In this document: positions 47,301-61,896 of the stretch, piece by piece
Layout: each line of letters starts with the position of its first letter
Position numbering within the stretch: the stretch's first letter is position 1
NCBI GenBank assembly: GCA_037039685.1
Contig: JAWNGF010000003.1
Coordinates: 1,240,001-1,304,000, forward strand
DNA from: Ceratobasidium sp. AG-K
Taxonomy: Eukaryota > Basidiomycota > Agaricomycetes > Cantharellales > Ceratobasidiaceae
Reading direction: 5' to 3'
DNA length: 64,000 nt
Position numbers and translations under genes: made by a program
The notes under the pieces: model-generated
Seen by the model: the letters and a program-made list of their open reading frames with translations, nothing else
Databases searched by the model: none
Told to the model about the DNA's origin: nothing

Positions 47301-49364
47301 TTCTTGTAATAATGCGTCTGCATCGCACTCATCTCGACACGCAAAATCCGCTCGCTCTTGGTCGGAAGACTCTTGATCACGTCCTTTTTGAGACGGCGGA
47401 GCATCATGTGCTCGAGCTTGTCGTGCAAGTCCTTGATCTTGCCCTCGTTGTTGGCGTCAGTGAGTTCGAATTCGTTGCCTGCCAAGGGGACTGGAGGACT
47501 ATAAGTATAGACGCGCAAGCAAGTCGACAGACGTACACTTTTCGGGCATGAGGAAGTGCATGAGCGCCAAGAGTTCCTTGACGTTGTTCTGCAGCGGTGT
47601 ACCAGTGATGAGCACCTTGAACGCGCTCGAAAAGGACATTAACGCTTCGTAGAGCTGGCTGTCGCTATTCTTCAACCGATGCGCCTCATCGACCATCAGG
47701 GCTTGCCACTTGATCGTGCCGAGTTCACTCCTGTCTTTGAGAATGTACTCGTACGTGGTGAGGAGCACGTTCATCTTGAGCTTTTTCGGAGGGCCAAACT
47801 CGTACTCGCGAATGACGCGCCGGGCCACTCCCGAGCCAACATAGCAAATGACGTTCAGGTCTGGTGCCCAGGTCCTAAACTGCATTTGCCACGCGGGGAG
47901 AGTCGAGAGCGGGACGACGACCAAATACGGGCCATACTGCTGCTGCGAGTGGGCGAGATATGACAGGAACGACACGGATTGAACACTGCAAGACGTCAGT
48001 TACGCTCCACAACTAAGCAGGGGACGTACGTCTTGCCGAGACCCATTTCGTCGGCGAGGATGCCGTTGATGCCGTTGCTCCAAATGTAGGCGAGCCAGTT
48101 GAGCCCAGTGAGCTGGAAATCCTTGAGTTCGACCCCGAGCTCTTTGATGTAGTCGGGGTCTTCGCGGAACACGACCGGTTTGGGGCGGCGATCCTTGGGA
48201 TATGGTTGTGAGCGATAGGGAAAGAGCCCAGAGGCCTCGCGCTGTTCGAATGCGTCGATTTCGGGTTGGGCGATTCGAACAATGTCCGCATTTACTGTAG
48301 CGAGTTAGCTGGGCTAATGAACATAATTTGTGACTTACGCTCCCAGGTGCAGTGCTCGTAGGTGAGACCGCCCTTCCACTTGACAAAATAGTCGACGGTT
48401 TCGGTGCCGTCGTCCAGGGTGCGGGTGCGGGAACAGACGATGCGCTCGACGGTGCGGCATTGTTCGAGGTTCTCCTTGATGCGCTCCTTTTCGAGTTGGT
48501 AGGCCTCGATCTCTTCAGGGGAGAGTTCGCCGGCTGCTCGGCGGTTTTGGAATGCGACGTCGCGGGCCCAGACGTTCTTGATGTAGTTGTCGACGCGCTT
48601 GAGGCCCTTGTAGCGCTTGAGGAACTCGTAGGCCTCTTCGGTGTTGTGGAGGTGGGAAAAGCCCTTCCACTTGATGTGGAAGCGCAGGTTGGATGTGGGT
48701 TTGTCTTCGGGGTCGTCCTCTGTTGTTGTGTTAGCGATGAACACAGATGTACAAAGCACCTACTCATTTCCTCGTCGCGCGAGTGTCCGAGGACCATTTC
48801 TATCTCGTCCTCGGTGTCGTACTGCTCGGGCTGTGCGGGTGCTTGGTCAGAGCCGTCGCCGTCAGACTCGAGCCAGTCGGGTCTGTCCTCGTCGCGGTAG
48901 TTGGGGCGGTTGGCGGCGGAGCGGCGGCTCATGGGCACGGTGCGCGCCTTTTTCGCCTTCTTCTTGGTGTTGGCGCCATAGTCGCTGTCGGACATGGGCG
49001 ACTGGGGATACGACGTGCTCGGCGATGTGGCTGCGGCAATGAGCACACGTCTAGCCACTAGTGTTCACTTACCCTTGGACTTGGCCTTTTTGCGCTTGGG
49101 CTGCTTTTGCTTGCGTGCAGGCTTGGGGTCGTAGCCGTCGTCCACAGCGTCATCGGTCGAGTCGCGGTCGACGCTGGGGCCGGTGAGCTCATAGTCGTCG
49201 GCTTCCCCATCGGCATCGGCGTCCGCATCTTCGTCGGCGCTGGCCATATCGACGTCCGAGCTCCGGCGCGGCGGCGGGGCATCGTAGTCGGACGACAGCG
49301 GCGAGTCGGCCCGGTCCGACGAGGCGTCGAGGCCAGGCCCCGAGACAAGCGCGCCGATATCCAT
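44346..49364 (-). CDS. chd1: CHD1-type ATP-dependent chromatin remodeller
   Basis: This nuclear remodeller spaces nucleosomes in transcribed genes. ATG is at 49364-49362, followed by an acidic/basic disordered N-terminus. The order is: chromodomain 1 ('[20 protein letters not shown]'); chromodomain 2 ('[18 protein letters not shown]'); SNF2 ATPase with '[10 protein letters not shown]', '[20 protein letters not shown]', '[10 protein letters not shown]' and '[20 protein letters not shown]'; helicase C lobe ('[20 protein letters not shown]', '[20 protein letters not shown]', '[20 protein letters not shown]'); SANT/SLIDE region ('[20 protein letters not shown]'); and a C-terminal CHCT domain ('[20 protein letters not shown]'). 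About ten introns are present. Near 45961-45977 the frame from '[12 protein letters not shown]' does not run into the next expected '[17 protein letters not shown]'; a single base appears missing and no normal-size intron explains it. Confidence 0.93.
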
Positions 49365-49522
49365 AGCGGCAGTGGAGGCAACGACGGACTGAATGGTGGA
49401 GGAAATGATGGCAGAGGGGGGATGTGGAAAGCCGCTGTCGACGGGCCGTGATGGGTCGACGACGTGGGATTTTCAGTGGCGCCGTCGTCCACGGTGTTGT
49501 TTGCGACCTCACTTCCGTGCCC

Positions 49523-49549
49523 TGGACCGGACACTAACGCATACATCGG
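49523..49549 (-). repeat. Dispersed short repeat, copy 1
   Basis: On the minus strand this reads close to ATGTATGCGTTAGTGTCCGG and continues TCC. A second copy is on the plus strand at about 51246. Copies differ at about five positions over 27 bp. Nature unknown. Confidence 0.45.
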
Positions 49550-51245
49550 GGCGCGTGACACCCACCGGTTTCTCCCCCACGCCGCTTCCTCATCTCCCAC
49601 TCGTCACCCCTCTCCATGCCATTCCATGCCCCCGCTTCACTGCCCATCCCCTGCTCATCGCTGCTGCCTGCCTTGAGTCTCCCGCTTCTTCCGACGCCAT
49701 AAACCCTTAGTCTGTCACACCCACCACAGAAGCCGGCCGGAACGTGGCATCGCAAGCCGAGCCCGGGGAACGTGCATCATCATCTACGCAGCACTGCCAG
49801 CGACCATCCGAGCGCTTACCTACCTTCCATTGGAATCCCCCGCGCATACACGAGCGCTGATAGGCCTGCAGTAGTCATAGGGTCAGCCCCAACACGTGGG
49901 CGGGCGTTCTGGGGATGCCGTCTGTGACAGTCGTCGCTTCACGCTCGTACGTCGAGGCTGTTATTTGGCCCAATCACCATCCCTCAAAGATATCACAATT
50001 GTCTCGACACAGATTGTGGTTGGCTTACTAATAAAGTTGGGCGATGACTAATTGGCATGTGTGACTATCGCTGCGACGTCGTCGAGGTGTCTGCATTCGT
50101 AGGCTGCTCGCTCGCAGTGGTACATATAGGCAGGCCCCTCCGAACTACAGTTAGCCTTTTAATAGTTAATCACGTGTTTGTTGGTACCTAATGTATACCT
50201 AATAAATGGCTAAACTGTCAGCGTGGTAATTAAATTATTTAAACCACCTGCCGTTCCACGTGTGGGCAGTCGTGGCACTCTTGATAAAATACACTAAGTA
50301 TAGTAACGCATATACCCAGTATTTGATGGCCTGGCGCTTAGAACTCAATGATCATTTAGGCTGCCAAGGCGATTGAGACAACCCGATCGAATTGGTGTTA
50401 GTCTGCAGGACCGACAGCACTGCTGTGGTCATTTTAACCCCATAGTCTCGGGGTAGGCTTTTATGCTCCCACCGGGAGGATACTGACCTGGTGATCGCAA
50501 CAGGGGTATATGCGCTTTCTAATTTGTTAATATTGACTCAATGACTCAACAACGACGACGGATCGCGCCGGTCGCGCGTATCGTCCGCAAACATTAGGCG
50601 CCATAACCTGCTTCTCCTCAAAATGAATAACTCTTTCCAAATCGCCTTTTGCCGCAACACCATTGGGATATGCAACCTTGTTTCAGTAATCACACAAACG
50701 GCACAACAAATAGCTAAATACATGGATTGTGCATCTAGATTATTCACCTTTCATCAGCAGTCTCCTGAATGACCTGCCACTGTCGAATGACCAACGCCAC
50801 TCCGTCCGGGCTATGCGTGCACGGTCCGGACGGGGCTTCCCTTTGGGGTCGCCTAACGGTGGTAATAACCGAAGCGTCGTGGGTGACCAATGGTTCGTTT
50901 TTCATGTTTAGACGCGCGTAGCTAGACAATGAGGGAAGGCCAATTATCTCTTCTCAATCGCTTATACATTGAAATAACCACCATGTCCAGGGACGAACTG
51001 TTCCTTTGGGTTTCAATTATTCAGCAATCGACATACCCGATGATATGTCACGGGGGTTCAGCCATAGTCCTCTGACGGTGGAGGAGCAATTATATTATCA
51101 TGTCGTACCCTGCAATGTAGCGGAGCGGGGAGGGGTGGTACGACCCAGCGAATAAGCGCGGGCGAAAGGATGGGGCGACAAGGAGACGAGTAGCGGATGT
51201 TCATGAAATGAGGCGGAGAAACTTCAGTACTGAGATCACAAGTCC

Positions 51246-51272
51246 ATGTATGCGTTGGTCTCCGGTCCGGCA
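51246..51272 (+). repeat. Dispersed short repeat, copy 2
   Basis: The plus strand here reads close to ATGTATGCGTTGGTCTCCGG and continues TCC. It resembles the inverted copy at 49523-49549, 1.7 kb away. Both translate to the peptide MYALVSGP, and CHD1 itself begins with a related 'GALVSGPG'. Confidence 0.45.
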
Positions 51273-52428
51273 GTGGATGCGGTCTGGAGTGAGGTGGCCG
51301 TGGATATGAGAGTTTGTAAGAACCCGTGGTTCAGAACCGGAGCAGGGGCTGAAATGAGTCTCGAAAATGGATGCGAATCGCCAGTGTACTTGCGTTGCTG
51401 TGCGGAACTCAGAGATAAGAGACCCTCCAGAGGCCCGAAGGATGCGGGTGACGCGATCCGGGGCGAGAATGTTACAAACACGCAAACAGGATGCAGCCCC
51501 ATTTGTCAGCGGGCGCCATCGAAGGATACAAGCAACACAACCACATCCACACCAGCGGAATGGCTCAGATCCTAATCATTCCTGTTTGCTAATTGGCCAT
51601 TCGAAGCAAGGCTGAGCAACAGGTTGGCTCTAGGCAGGGTTAGAGCGACCGTAACGAGAGCGCGAATGAGTTTGACCAACACGCATACATCTTTCGAAGC
51701 TTATGGTGTTTGACTGTACTAAGCGGCCTTCACATGCACGCTGCGTGATTCAAGCCGGGTACATATTTATTCTAAAGCCTATGCACGCGAACCAACACCA
51801 GTAGAGCCGGAGTTTCTCCAAAGGCACGCGCTGATCTCACCTAAGTTGATAGGAATATAGAAAAGAGAGGACTTGCCCAAGCCATTGTACTAACCAATGT
51901 ACTCTTGAAATGTACGCTTGCCATGTTCATATCATACTCCAGGCACTTATCTTGCAACTGCATAAACAGGCTCCACGAACGATCGAGCTTGTGCTTGTCA
52001 AACTTGAATCACTTGAATCAAGAGTTGCCCCTGATCCAAATCCCCACGTGATAGCCACGTCTAATCCTGCTTCTCAACTTCTTGCATCCACACCTTGGCG
52101 GCCCCTCACGGGTTCCGGTTGCCAGCGTTAAACCCACTAGGAGTTCCTGGCTCTCGGAGAAATGAGACTCACCAATGCACACCTGACAATGATTTTAGGT
52201 GTACTCTATGGCATGACGCGCTTCTGAGATATATGACATTCCTCACTAGCCCCATTCTGGTATATCGCCTGTAAGCCGTCTCCCGCCAAACTGCAAGAAA
52301 CGGACCGCGAAACGGTTCCTCATGTACGCTCGGCCCGCCAATGAGTACAAATATGCTCGCTGGCTAGCAACCTAAGACGCAACCATTCATATTCTCGCCT
52401 TCGTTCATTCACTAGTTCATTTTGCATT

Positions 52429-54024
52429 ATGGGAAACTCTGGCTCCATCCTTGCGCCTCGCTCTGTTCCGACCGAGCACCTCGAGAAACGTGCTACATCA
52501 TGGTATGTCGCAACCACCGGAAGCGACTCCAATGCAGGGACGTTGGCTGCACCCCTCAAATCCATCCAAACCGCTATTAACAAGTTCGTCTTGTGCGTTT
52601 TTTTTATAAGTGAGCTTTAAGCTGAAATTATAACAGAGCCGTAGCTGGAGATACAATCTACCTTCGTGGTGGCACCTATGCGCTCACGACCAACCTCCAG
52701 ATCACCAAAAGTGGCACGTCGAGCGCTCCGTACACGCTGACCAACTACCAGTCTGAAAAGGTTATTATTGATGGAGAGGGGCTGCCCTAGTAAGTCGTCG
52801 TAGGCGTAAACGAAAGGACAAACCTAAACATATGTATATGATATAGTACCCCTGCGGAACTAGGAGGCAGCATTCCTAACAAGGACCGTGGTATCCTTCA
52901 CATCGAGGCAGGATACTGGAGGTTCATTGGCCTCGAGTGAGTTCATTGGAGTTGGTTTCAAAAATAGCACTGAGGTTCTACCGGAACAGATTGATCAACG
53001 GGCCGTATGGTGTTTTCTCGTAAGTCCACTTGAAAGGATAAGGCGAGCTATGCGCTTATTGTGCTCCTAGTCGCGATGCTTCGAACAATTACTATGAGCG
53101 TCTCGTTACACGCAATAACTACGAGACAGGTTTCCAAATTCAAGGTATGTTTTTGCACTGAGAATCGGACCAAGCCCTAATCTTCTGATTCTACAGGCAC
53201 GGCCAGTAACAACCAAGTCATTAACCTCGATAGTTACGGGAACCGTGACCCACGTAAGAATGGCGAAAGTGCCGATGGCATAGGTATCAAGGAAGGTTCT
53301 GGTACCGGCAACGTCATTCGCGGCTCGCGGTTCTGGAATAATGTCGATGATGGACTCGATTTTTGGGAATTCTTGTCCCCAGTCACGGTCGAAAACTGCT
53401 ACTCGTGGGGCAACGGTTTCAATCGGTGCGTCTCCGAATAGCACTAGAGCTTAGTTTTATACTTAATCACACTATAGATGGGGATTCTCGCCATTCGAAG
53501 GCGACGGCAACGGCTTCAAACTTGGCGGTGGTGCCAAAGACACACCTGTTGCCCATGTAGTCAAGAACAGCATTGGTGAGCTACCAGCCCATTCTGAAAC
53601 GTCATATTCTGATGCCTTATCTAGCCTGGAACAATGCCGCAGGAGGCTTTGTCGACAATACCCAGCCGGGTAATATGGTCATCTCCCGGAACACCGCGTG
53701 GAACAACATCGCTGGTTCAGGCTTTGACTTTGCGGATTCGACGCCAACTATCACCGGCAATGTAAGTCCGATGACCAGCCCGAGTACGTATATTCAACTT
53801 ACTGATATCTTCGTTTGCAGATTGGTGTACTGAATAAGGCTAATGTATTGTTCTCGGGGGGTACTGCGAGTGGCAACTCGTGGCAATCTGGAACCTGGAA
53901 CAACGCGTCTTTCCGTAGCGTCGACTCGTCCACCCTCACTGGTCCCCGTAGCTCAGCGGGTGCGATTGTCGCGTCTAATTTCTTGATCCCCACGTCTGGC
54001 GCAGCCATTGGGGCCAGCTACTAG
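52429..54024 (+). CDS. Family 9 pectate lyase (PL9, right-handed beta-helix)
   Basis: The enzyme cleaves polygalacturonate by beta-elimination with Ca2+ and is a plant cell-wall degrading enzyme. ATG is at 52429. The mature part opens 'TSWYVATTGSDSNAGTLAAP' and, after intron 1 (about 52585-52636), 'AGDTIYLRGGTYALTTNLQI'. 'SADGIGIKEGSGTGNVIRGS' and 'FWNNVDDGLDFWEF' hold the calcium-binding aspartates, and 'GDGNGFKLGGGA' holds the lysine expected to act as base, as in Dickeya Pel9A. Seven or so short introns interrupt the repeats. The stop is at 54022-54024. A 'LEKR' Kex2-like site precedes the mature start, but the residues before it ('MGNSGSILAPRSVPTEH') are not hydrophobic. A normal signal peptide is therefore missing from this model, and an unseen upstream exon is possible. 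Confidence 0.9.
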
Positions 54025-55326
54025 AAAAGATTCAGGCGCATATATACTATTGTAATAGGCGTTTAGCAAGAAATCAATTCTATATTTGTAAGGTCACTTG
54101 AGGGTTGAAGCGTTTGAATTCGTGAGGCTCAGGTTGGGTTACAGCACTGAGACGTAAACGCTGGGTCCGTGGCATGAACGTCATGCCCACTGACTTTCTC
54201 ACGAAGGTCCAGCCCAAAGATATGATTGCTGACGCCGGGTTGGTTGTATTGCAAAAGAGTGGGTGGATGTACCAGAGAGCAGCGGCATGTTCGCATATTG
54301 AGGAGTATCACCCTAGTGGATTAACTTACCTGGGATCAGGCTGCTGAATAGCGCCAGCAAATGCACTAAGTTGAAAACGTCCGCTTTCAGTGAGGCATTA
54401 CATCATTTTTCAGTCATCTCGCGCATGATTTGCGGTTCTCGGTGCCATAAAGGGTAAATTTGGATGGGCTGCGCGGCTGATTTGCCCCCCAGTCACTCCC
54501 GAAGATACTCTTCAGCTCTAGTGCATCAGTCACTGAAAGCAGACACACCCAGTGAATTAGGTTATGAGTTTTCAGTGTTCATGTGGCTAGGATTCAGCGC
54601 ACTTAGCCTCCACAGTGTATAGCCTGGGTATCTTACGGAAATACTGGTGAAGTATGACTTGCTGTTACTAGATCGTAAGTTATACTTCTTGCTTGTACCT
54701 GTTTACGGCTCTCTACTGCCCGACGAGATTTCTCCCTGGTAGCATTATCCCACCCCGCTCTACCACGTTAGTATACTTCGGGGGACGTCTTGGGCTGGGG
54801 TTTAGCCGTTCATGTTTAAGAAAAACACAAGGAAACCGACCCAAATTTTCGGAGGCAGGACAGATTGAGTACTTGAAGAGCGCGGATCAGTGGGATATCT
54901 CTGAGAACCCCGCGTGAAACCAACCAGTCATGTTTCGTCGATCCCGTGCCCGGTCGAGCGAGTCCTGTTGGTATTATGGATTTTGGCTTGGAACGCCTGG
55001 AGGTTGATAACAACCAACTTCAACTGACCTGAATTGTTCAAGTTTACCACGCCTAGAGCCATCATACAAATTCTGGGGAACTCAGAGGAGAAAGTACCAT
55101 TGAGAGACTCTGTGCACGTGTTAGAGATCGTGAACTGGCGCTTCTGGTTCGTCCCTTCGAGGCAAAATAGAACCAATTCGGTCCTGACTTTGATCATGAT
55201 CCCTCACCTAAAGCCCGCACTTGAGCATCGCGCTTCTAGAACTTTCAAGTTGGCTCTAAGCACCGGACCCGATAAAAGACAGATACTATCAGAGCGCCCC
55301 ACCAGCCACTCTGACGCCTCACTACA
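54025..55326. other. Intergenic, no gene seen
   Basis: This 1.3 kb lies between the PL9 lyase and the NLR relic, with no recognisable coding sequence or repeat. Confidence 0.4.
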
Positions 55327-58300
55327 ATGCCGTTCCACGAACGAGTGCAACACCTTCGAGGTCGGCCCAAAGACAAACCCCTCCAGGCGTTTGGATCTTC
55401 GGGCGGTACTGCGGCGCCCATAGTGTCTTCCCCCGACGCAGCAGCCACCTCATTGGCCGTTCATCCTACGCCCACTTTGTTACCTTATGGTATTAGGTCA
55501 GCTACTCGCGATGCTACTTCTCGACCCGATACTCGAACCGCCCCTCCGAAGTACAATGCCTGGAACTGCCTGGAAATGCCTAAAAAAAATCTTCGGCGAA
55601 TCCTAGATAATATTCCTGGAGGGCTTGGACCCCTCGAGTCGGTGGCAAGCGAACTTGGGGGGGGGGGTACTCAACATGTACGAGGTTAGGTCGTTTGGAC
55701 GGACCCGTTGGTGCCTCATTTAGATATAATGGTGCCGCCCCACAGGATGTTGGGAGGGCTCGGCGAGATTATGCGGCCCTCGAGAGCGAACTCGAACAAT
55801 TGTTTAGCGCTCTGAGCGAGTATTTTTCCGGAAACACTCCACCGGCGATGACGAGTATCAATAACCTTTGCACGTACGTGAGCTCCCATCACAAGTGGAT
55901 ACAAATTGATATAACGGCTCGACAGTGCCACTGAAATGAGCTGAACCAAATCTCGACTAAAGAAGAGCGACGAATGGGAAGCCGCCTTCCGGAAGCAAGC
56001 AAGAATCTAGACAACGTGATGGAATGCTATCGCCGTATTCAGCAACACCTGGAGCGATTGAAAGTATGCTCAATCAGTTTACTATTGTGGAACTTAGATT
56101 GAATATCGCCAAGCTTAATGCTGATCTAAACATGTGGAGGATAGTGGGGGAACAATCAAGCGTGAGTAGCGGGCGAGCTCCTCGCACATTCCGCTCACCC
56201 TCGCCCAATGTGACGGCAGGAAACCCGACTGAGGTGCCTCGCGCCATCGATGTCTGCGTGCTATAACTCTGCCGAGTCCCGCCAAATCGGCCGTCGAGAA
56301 TGTACTCCTGGGACTCGCAAGCAAGTTCTGGGAGACTTGAGCTGCTAGAGACAGGACAAGAACCATGAGAACATGTACTGACTGAACGGCATGGCCGGTA
56401 TCGGCAAAACCACAATTGCGACCAGTCTATGCGCGATGCTCGACGAGTCGGACGAGCTCGGTGCGAGCTTCTTCTTCATAAGACTATTACCCGAGTGTCG
56501 CAGTGTCAAACTCATTCTGTCAACCATTGTATATCAACTCGCTCGCCATTCTCGTCTATTCTACCACGCGCTTTCCCTAGCCCTACAAGCGGATCCTGAC
56601 CTGTATACCAAGGTGCTTACCAGGCAACTCGATGGTCTGATTGCTGGTCCGTTGCGAAAGGTAGTGCATACCCTGCCAGCAGACCTTGTGGTGGTGATTG
56701 ATGACCTTGACGAATGTGACGATTCTCAGGGAGTAGAGATGATACTCGAGATGCTCGCTGAATGCGTAACAGAGGTACCCAGCAAACTATTCGTGTCGAG
56801 CGGGCCCGAGCCACAGATTCGACGGAAGATCGGGGATGCGAAACTACAGATTATGCTATACGAGCTGGAACATTCAATGGTGAAGGAAGATATCGGCCTA
56901 TACCTAGAGACGGAGCTCAAAGGTTTCGTCACACCCATTTCCGATGCCGATCTTGCGACCCTGGCCGAGCGTGCGGGGGTTTGTTCATCTACGCTGCAAC
57001 CGTCGTTCGGTACATTACATTAACAAAGCTAGCCCCGCTCCAACGCAAGCGCATAGAATCAGTGCTTAGAGTAGCAGGTTCAGATTCCTCGGACAAAAAC
57101 AAAGTCATCGATGGATTGTATACCGCCGTCCTCGCTTCTGCATTTGATAACCCGGAGTTTGAAACCGACGATAAAAATATGATGAAACTGGTTTTAGATA
57201 CGGCGGTTTGTGCACAGGAGCCACTGACAACTAGTGCTCTGGCCGTACTCCTTGGGCTAGAGGACTCGGCATGGGTGCAATTTGCTGTCGAGCCTTTATG
57301 TTCTGCTCTCCATATATCGGGCGCTGGTGGCGTCATCACTACCCTCTATGCGTCCTTCCCTGACTTTATGTTCGATCCGACTCGGTCTGGGGTATGCACA
57401 TGTTGGGCGGAGCAATGTCATGGTCTTATTGCCGGGATTTGCTTTGACCGAATCAAGGGAAATAAGCAGCAGTTCAATGTCTGTTGACTACAGTTGTCAT
57501 TCGTATTCGACGAACAGGTCGCAAGCCTAGAAGATCGGGTGCAGCGAATGATCCCACAAGACCTGTCATATGCGTGCCGGCACTGGGTAACACATCTGGA
57601 ACTCGGCGGACCGTCAGGTCAACTTTTGGAACAACTGGGCGAATTCTTGTCGGAGCGGTTGTTGCACTGGATGGAAGTGTTGAACCCGAAGAAGCAAATA
57701 GACGTTGGTGCATGGATGTTGGCAATAGCCAGACGTTGGTACCAGGTAAGCAGATTGGTAAATTCAGTGGAGGTGTACTATATTAGAGCCTTTAAGCATC
57801 ATGTAGAAAGAAAATGCTCATCAGACCACGAAGGACCTTGTGTACGATGCATGGCGATTTGTGATTATGTTTGCAACAAACGATGTCTCCCGCAGTACTT
57901 CGCACCTCTACTTGTCAATGCTAGCATCTTGGCCGAACTCGGGGCCAATAGCAAACCACTATATGCGACAAACTAGGCTACCAATCCGGGTTGGAGGAAC
58001 ATGCATGATGAGGCGACAGCTTGCTCTGCTGGGCAGTTGAACAGTTGGTGCGGAACCCTTATCAGTTTCATTTTCGCCTGACGGGATACACATTATCTTT
58101 GGTTCTAATTCTGCATCCGGCGGGGGTACAGTACATGTGTGGGACGCAGCAAATGGACAGCAAGCGATGGGGCCAATTCAACTTGTTGAAGGAATTCACC
58201 CGACATATCTATAGCCTAGGCGGTATTGACTTGGTCTGGTCCATTAAATTCTTGCCCGAGAGCAGGTACATTGTCTTCGAGTCTGATGGGCCTGGCTGGC

Positions 58301-58620
58301 CTGAATCACCTTACGATCAACCAATGGTGTGTTGGCGGATGTGGGATGTGACAAGTGGGGACTTGATTGTGCTACACCACCCCCAGCCGCTCTACCAACG
58401 CTCAACCAGTTTCGTTCTCGCCTGATAACATGTACATCACCTCTGGCTCTTCTCGCCAGTCGTCGATACTCCTATGGGATGCAAGAGCTTAGGAGCCAAC
58501 CCTAGTAGCTACGCATACACTCAAGGGACACATTGACTTGGTCACCTCTGTGTCATTCTCACCAAATGGTGCGTTCACTGCCTCCGGCTCCCGGGGCAAT
58601 AAAATATGCATGTAGGATTT
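55327..58620 (+). pseudogene. NACHT-WD40 NLR (HET-E-like), broken
   Basis: This is a relic of a fungal STAND/NLR gene of the kind called vegetative-incompatibility protein HET-E-like. It begins at ATG 55327 with a basic, Pro/Ser-rich N-terminus and a helical segment ('RARRDYAALESELEQLFSAL', 'NLDNVMECYRRIQQHLERL'). The linker 'CYNSAESRQIGRRECTPGTR' precedes the NACHT P-loop 'LNGMAGIGKTTIATSLCAML'. 'LPADLVVVIDDLDECDDSQG' (Walker B) and 'KLFVSSGPEPQIRRKIGD' follow. The C-terminus has WD40-like units ('SFSPDGIHIIFGSNSASGGG', 'GGTVHVWDAANGQQ', 'SSILLWDARA'). Breaks: an 11-G run at 55657-55667 and a G-run at 56975-56979 are out of phase, another slip is near 55937, and stops lie at 56346, 56379, 57485, 58038, 58490 and 58613. 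Several of these stops stand where Trp is expected. No functional product is expected. Confidence 0.85.
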
Positions 58621-59350
58621 TAACACGTGCATCGCCAGCGTAGGCCCACCTACTTCCATATAACGCACCTATATGTAGGTCATGCTGATCATAAACGTTT
58701 TGATTTCGAAATTTCAATGAGCAGGCTCATGAACAATCCTACCACGCCAGCCATCGGTCCTGGTCACTTAACGAGGGCGGGTGGGTGATCGACAAAAACA
58801 AACGACCGCTCCTTTGGCTCCCACCCGACCTGCGTAACCATGTCCTAACGCCAAGTAGCCCACGTCTGATCTCCACTGAAGGCTCGATCGAACTTAACTT
58901 TGAAAACACCAATATAGGGGGGCCGTGGACTGAATGCTACGTACCTACACTGTGAACCGGATAGCGTCATCGTCATTTTCTTCCCGTAGCTACTCAATGG
59001 CCATAGATGTTTGCCATGAGCTGGCGTGTTGGTACGCTCCAGTTGAGCATGCTCTTTCAGAAATGTGTTGGTATCCAGTTGAGGATTCTGACCGCAATGG
59101 GTCACCAAGACAGACACAGTATCTTGACTATAGGTACTGCATGCCCAAGGATGTAAAGCATGTTCGCTGATGGTCGGGAAACAGTGCTTAGGACTATTCC
59201 AACTTTTGGACCTGCCACTGCCTTCCCAACTTAATATAAGACGTACAGTTGGGCGTACACAAATTAAATTACGCACAAGAGCACTGTAGAAGCTTTGGCT
59301 TTGTCATGAATGTTTTTGATGCGTATTCATACACGTTCAGATTTCATTCG
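58621..59350. other. Intergenic, no gene seen
   Basis: This lies between the NLR relic (+) and the carboxylesterase stop (-). The frames here match nothing. More WD40 remnants could have decayed beyond recognition. Confidence 0.4.
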
Positions 59351-61718
<2,368 letters not shown>

Positions 61719-61896
61719 GGTCGCACGAAAGAAGCGATGGAGGGGCTGTACAGGACCACCCTGAAGGGACTGATATGGAATGTGAATGGAATGTGAATGG
61801 AATTGCTCCCCCCACAGACGAGTGACAGGCGAGAAGCAAGTGGGATCTTGGTGAGTGATAACTAGCTGTGTGAGCTTGGCTAATCCAGGCCACGAC
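61719..61896. promoter_or_regulatory. Compact divergent promoter (carboxylesterase / MyTH4 RhoGAP)
   Basis: Only 178 bp separate the two start codons, which point away from each other, so control elements must be shared or interleaved. An 11-bp repeat sits near its centre (61776-61804). Confidence 0.5.
61776..61804. repeat. 11-bp tandem repeat in divergent promoter
   Basis: The unit TGGAATGTGAA occurs twice in tandem and is followed by a partial third copy (TGGAATT). The core GGAATG resembles the TEAD/TEA-domain site CATTCC on the other strand, but this is only a sequence likeness. Confidence 0.6.

Larger units (their letters stand above)
49365..52428. other. 3-kb gene-free stretch upstream of CHD1
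   Basis: This is the divergent region between CHD1 (-) and the PL9 lyase (+). No gene is recognised. An AT-rich patch lies at about 50150-50250. A near-identical segment of about 27 bp occurs in opposite orientation at about 49523-49549 and 51246-51272. Confidence 0.45.

Noticed and set aside
48352..48900. 182-codon plus-strand frame
   Set aside because: Antisense shadow of the CHD1 chromodomain exon; composition mirrors acidic/basic CHD1 codons.
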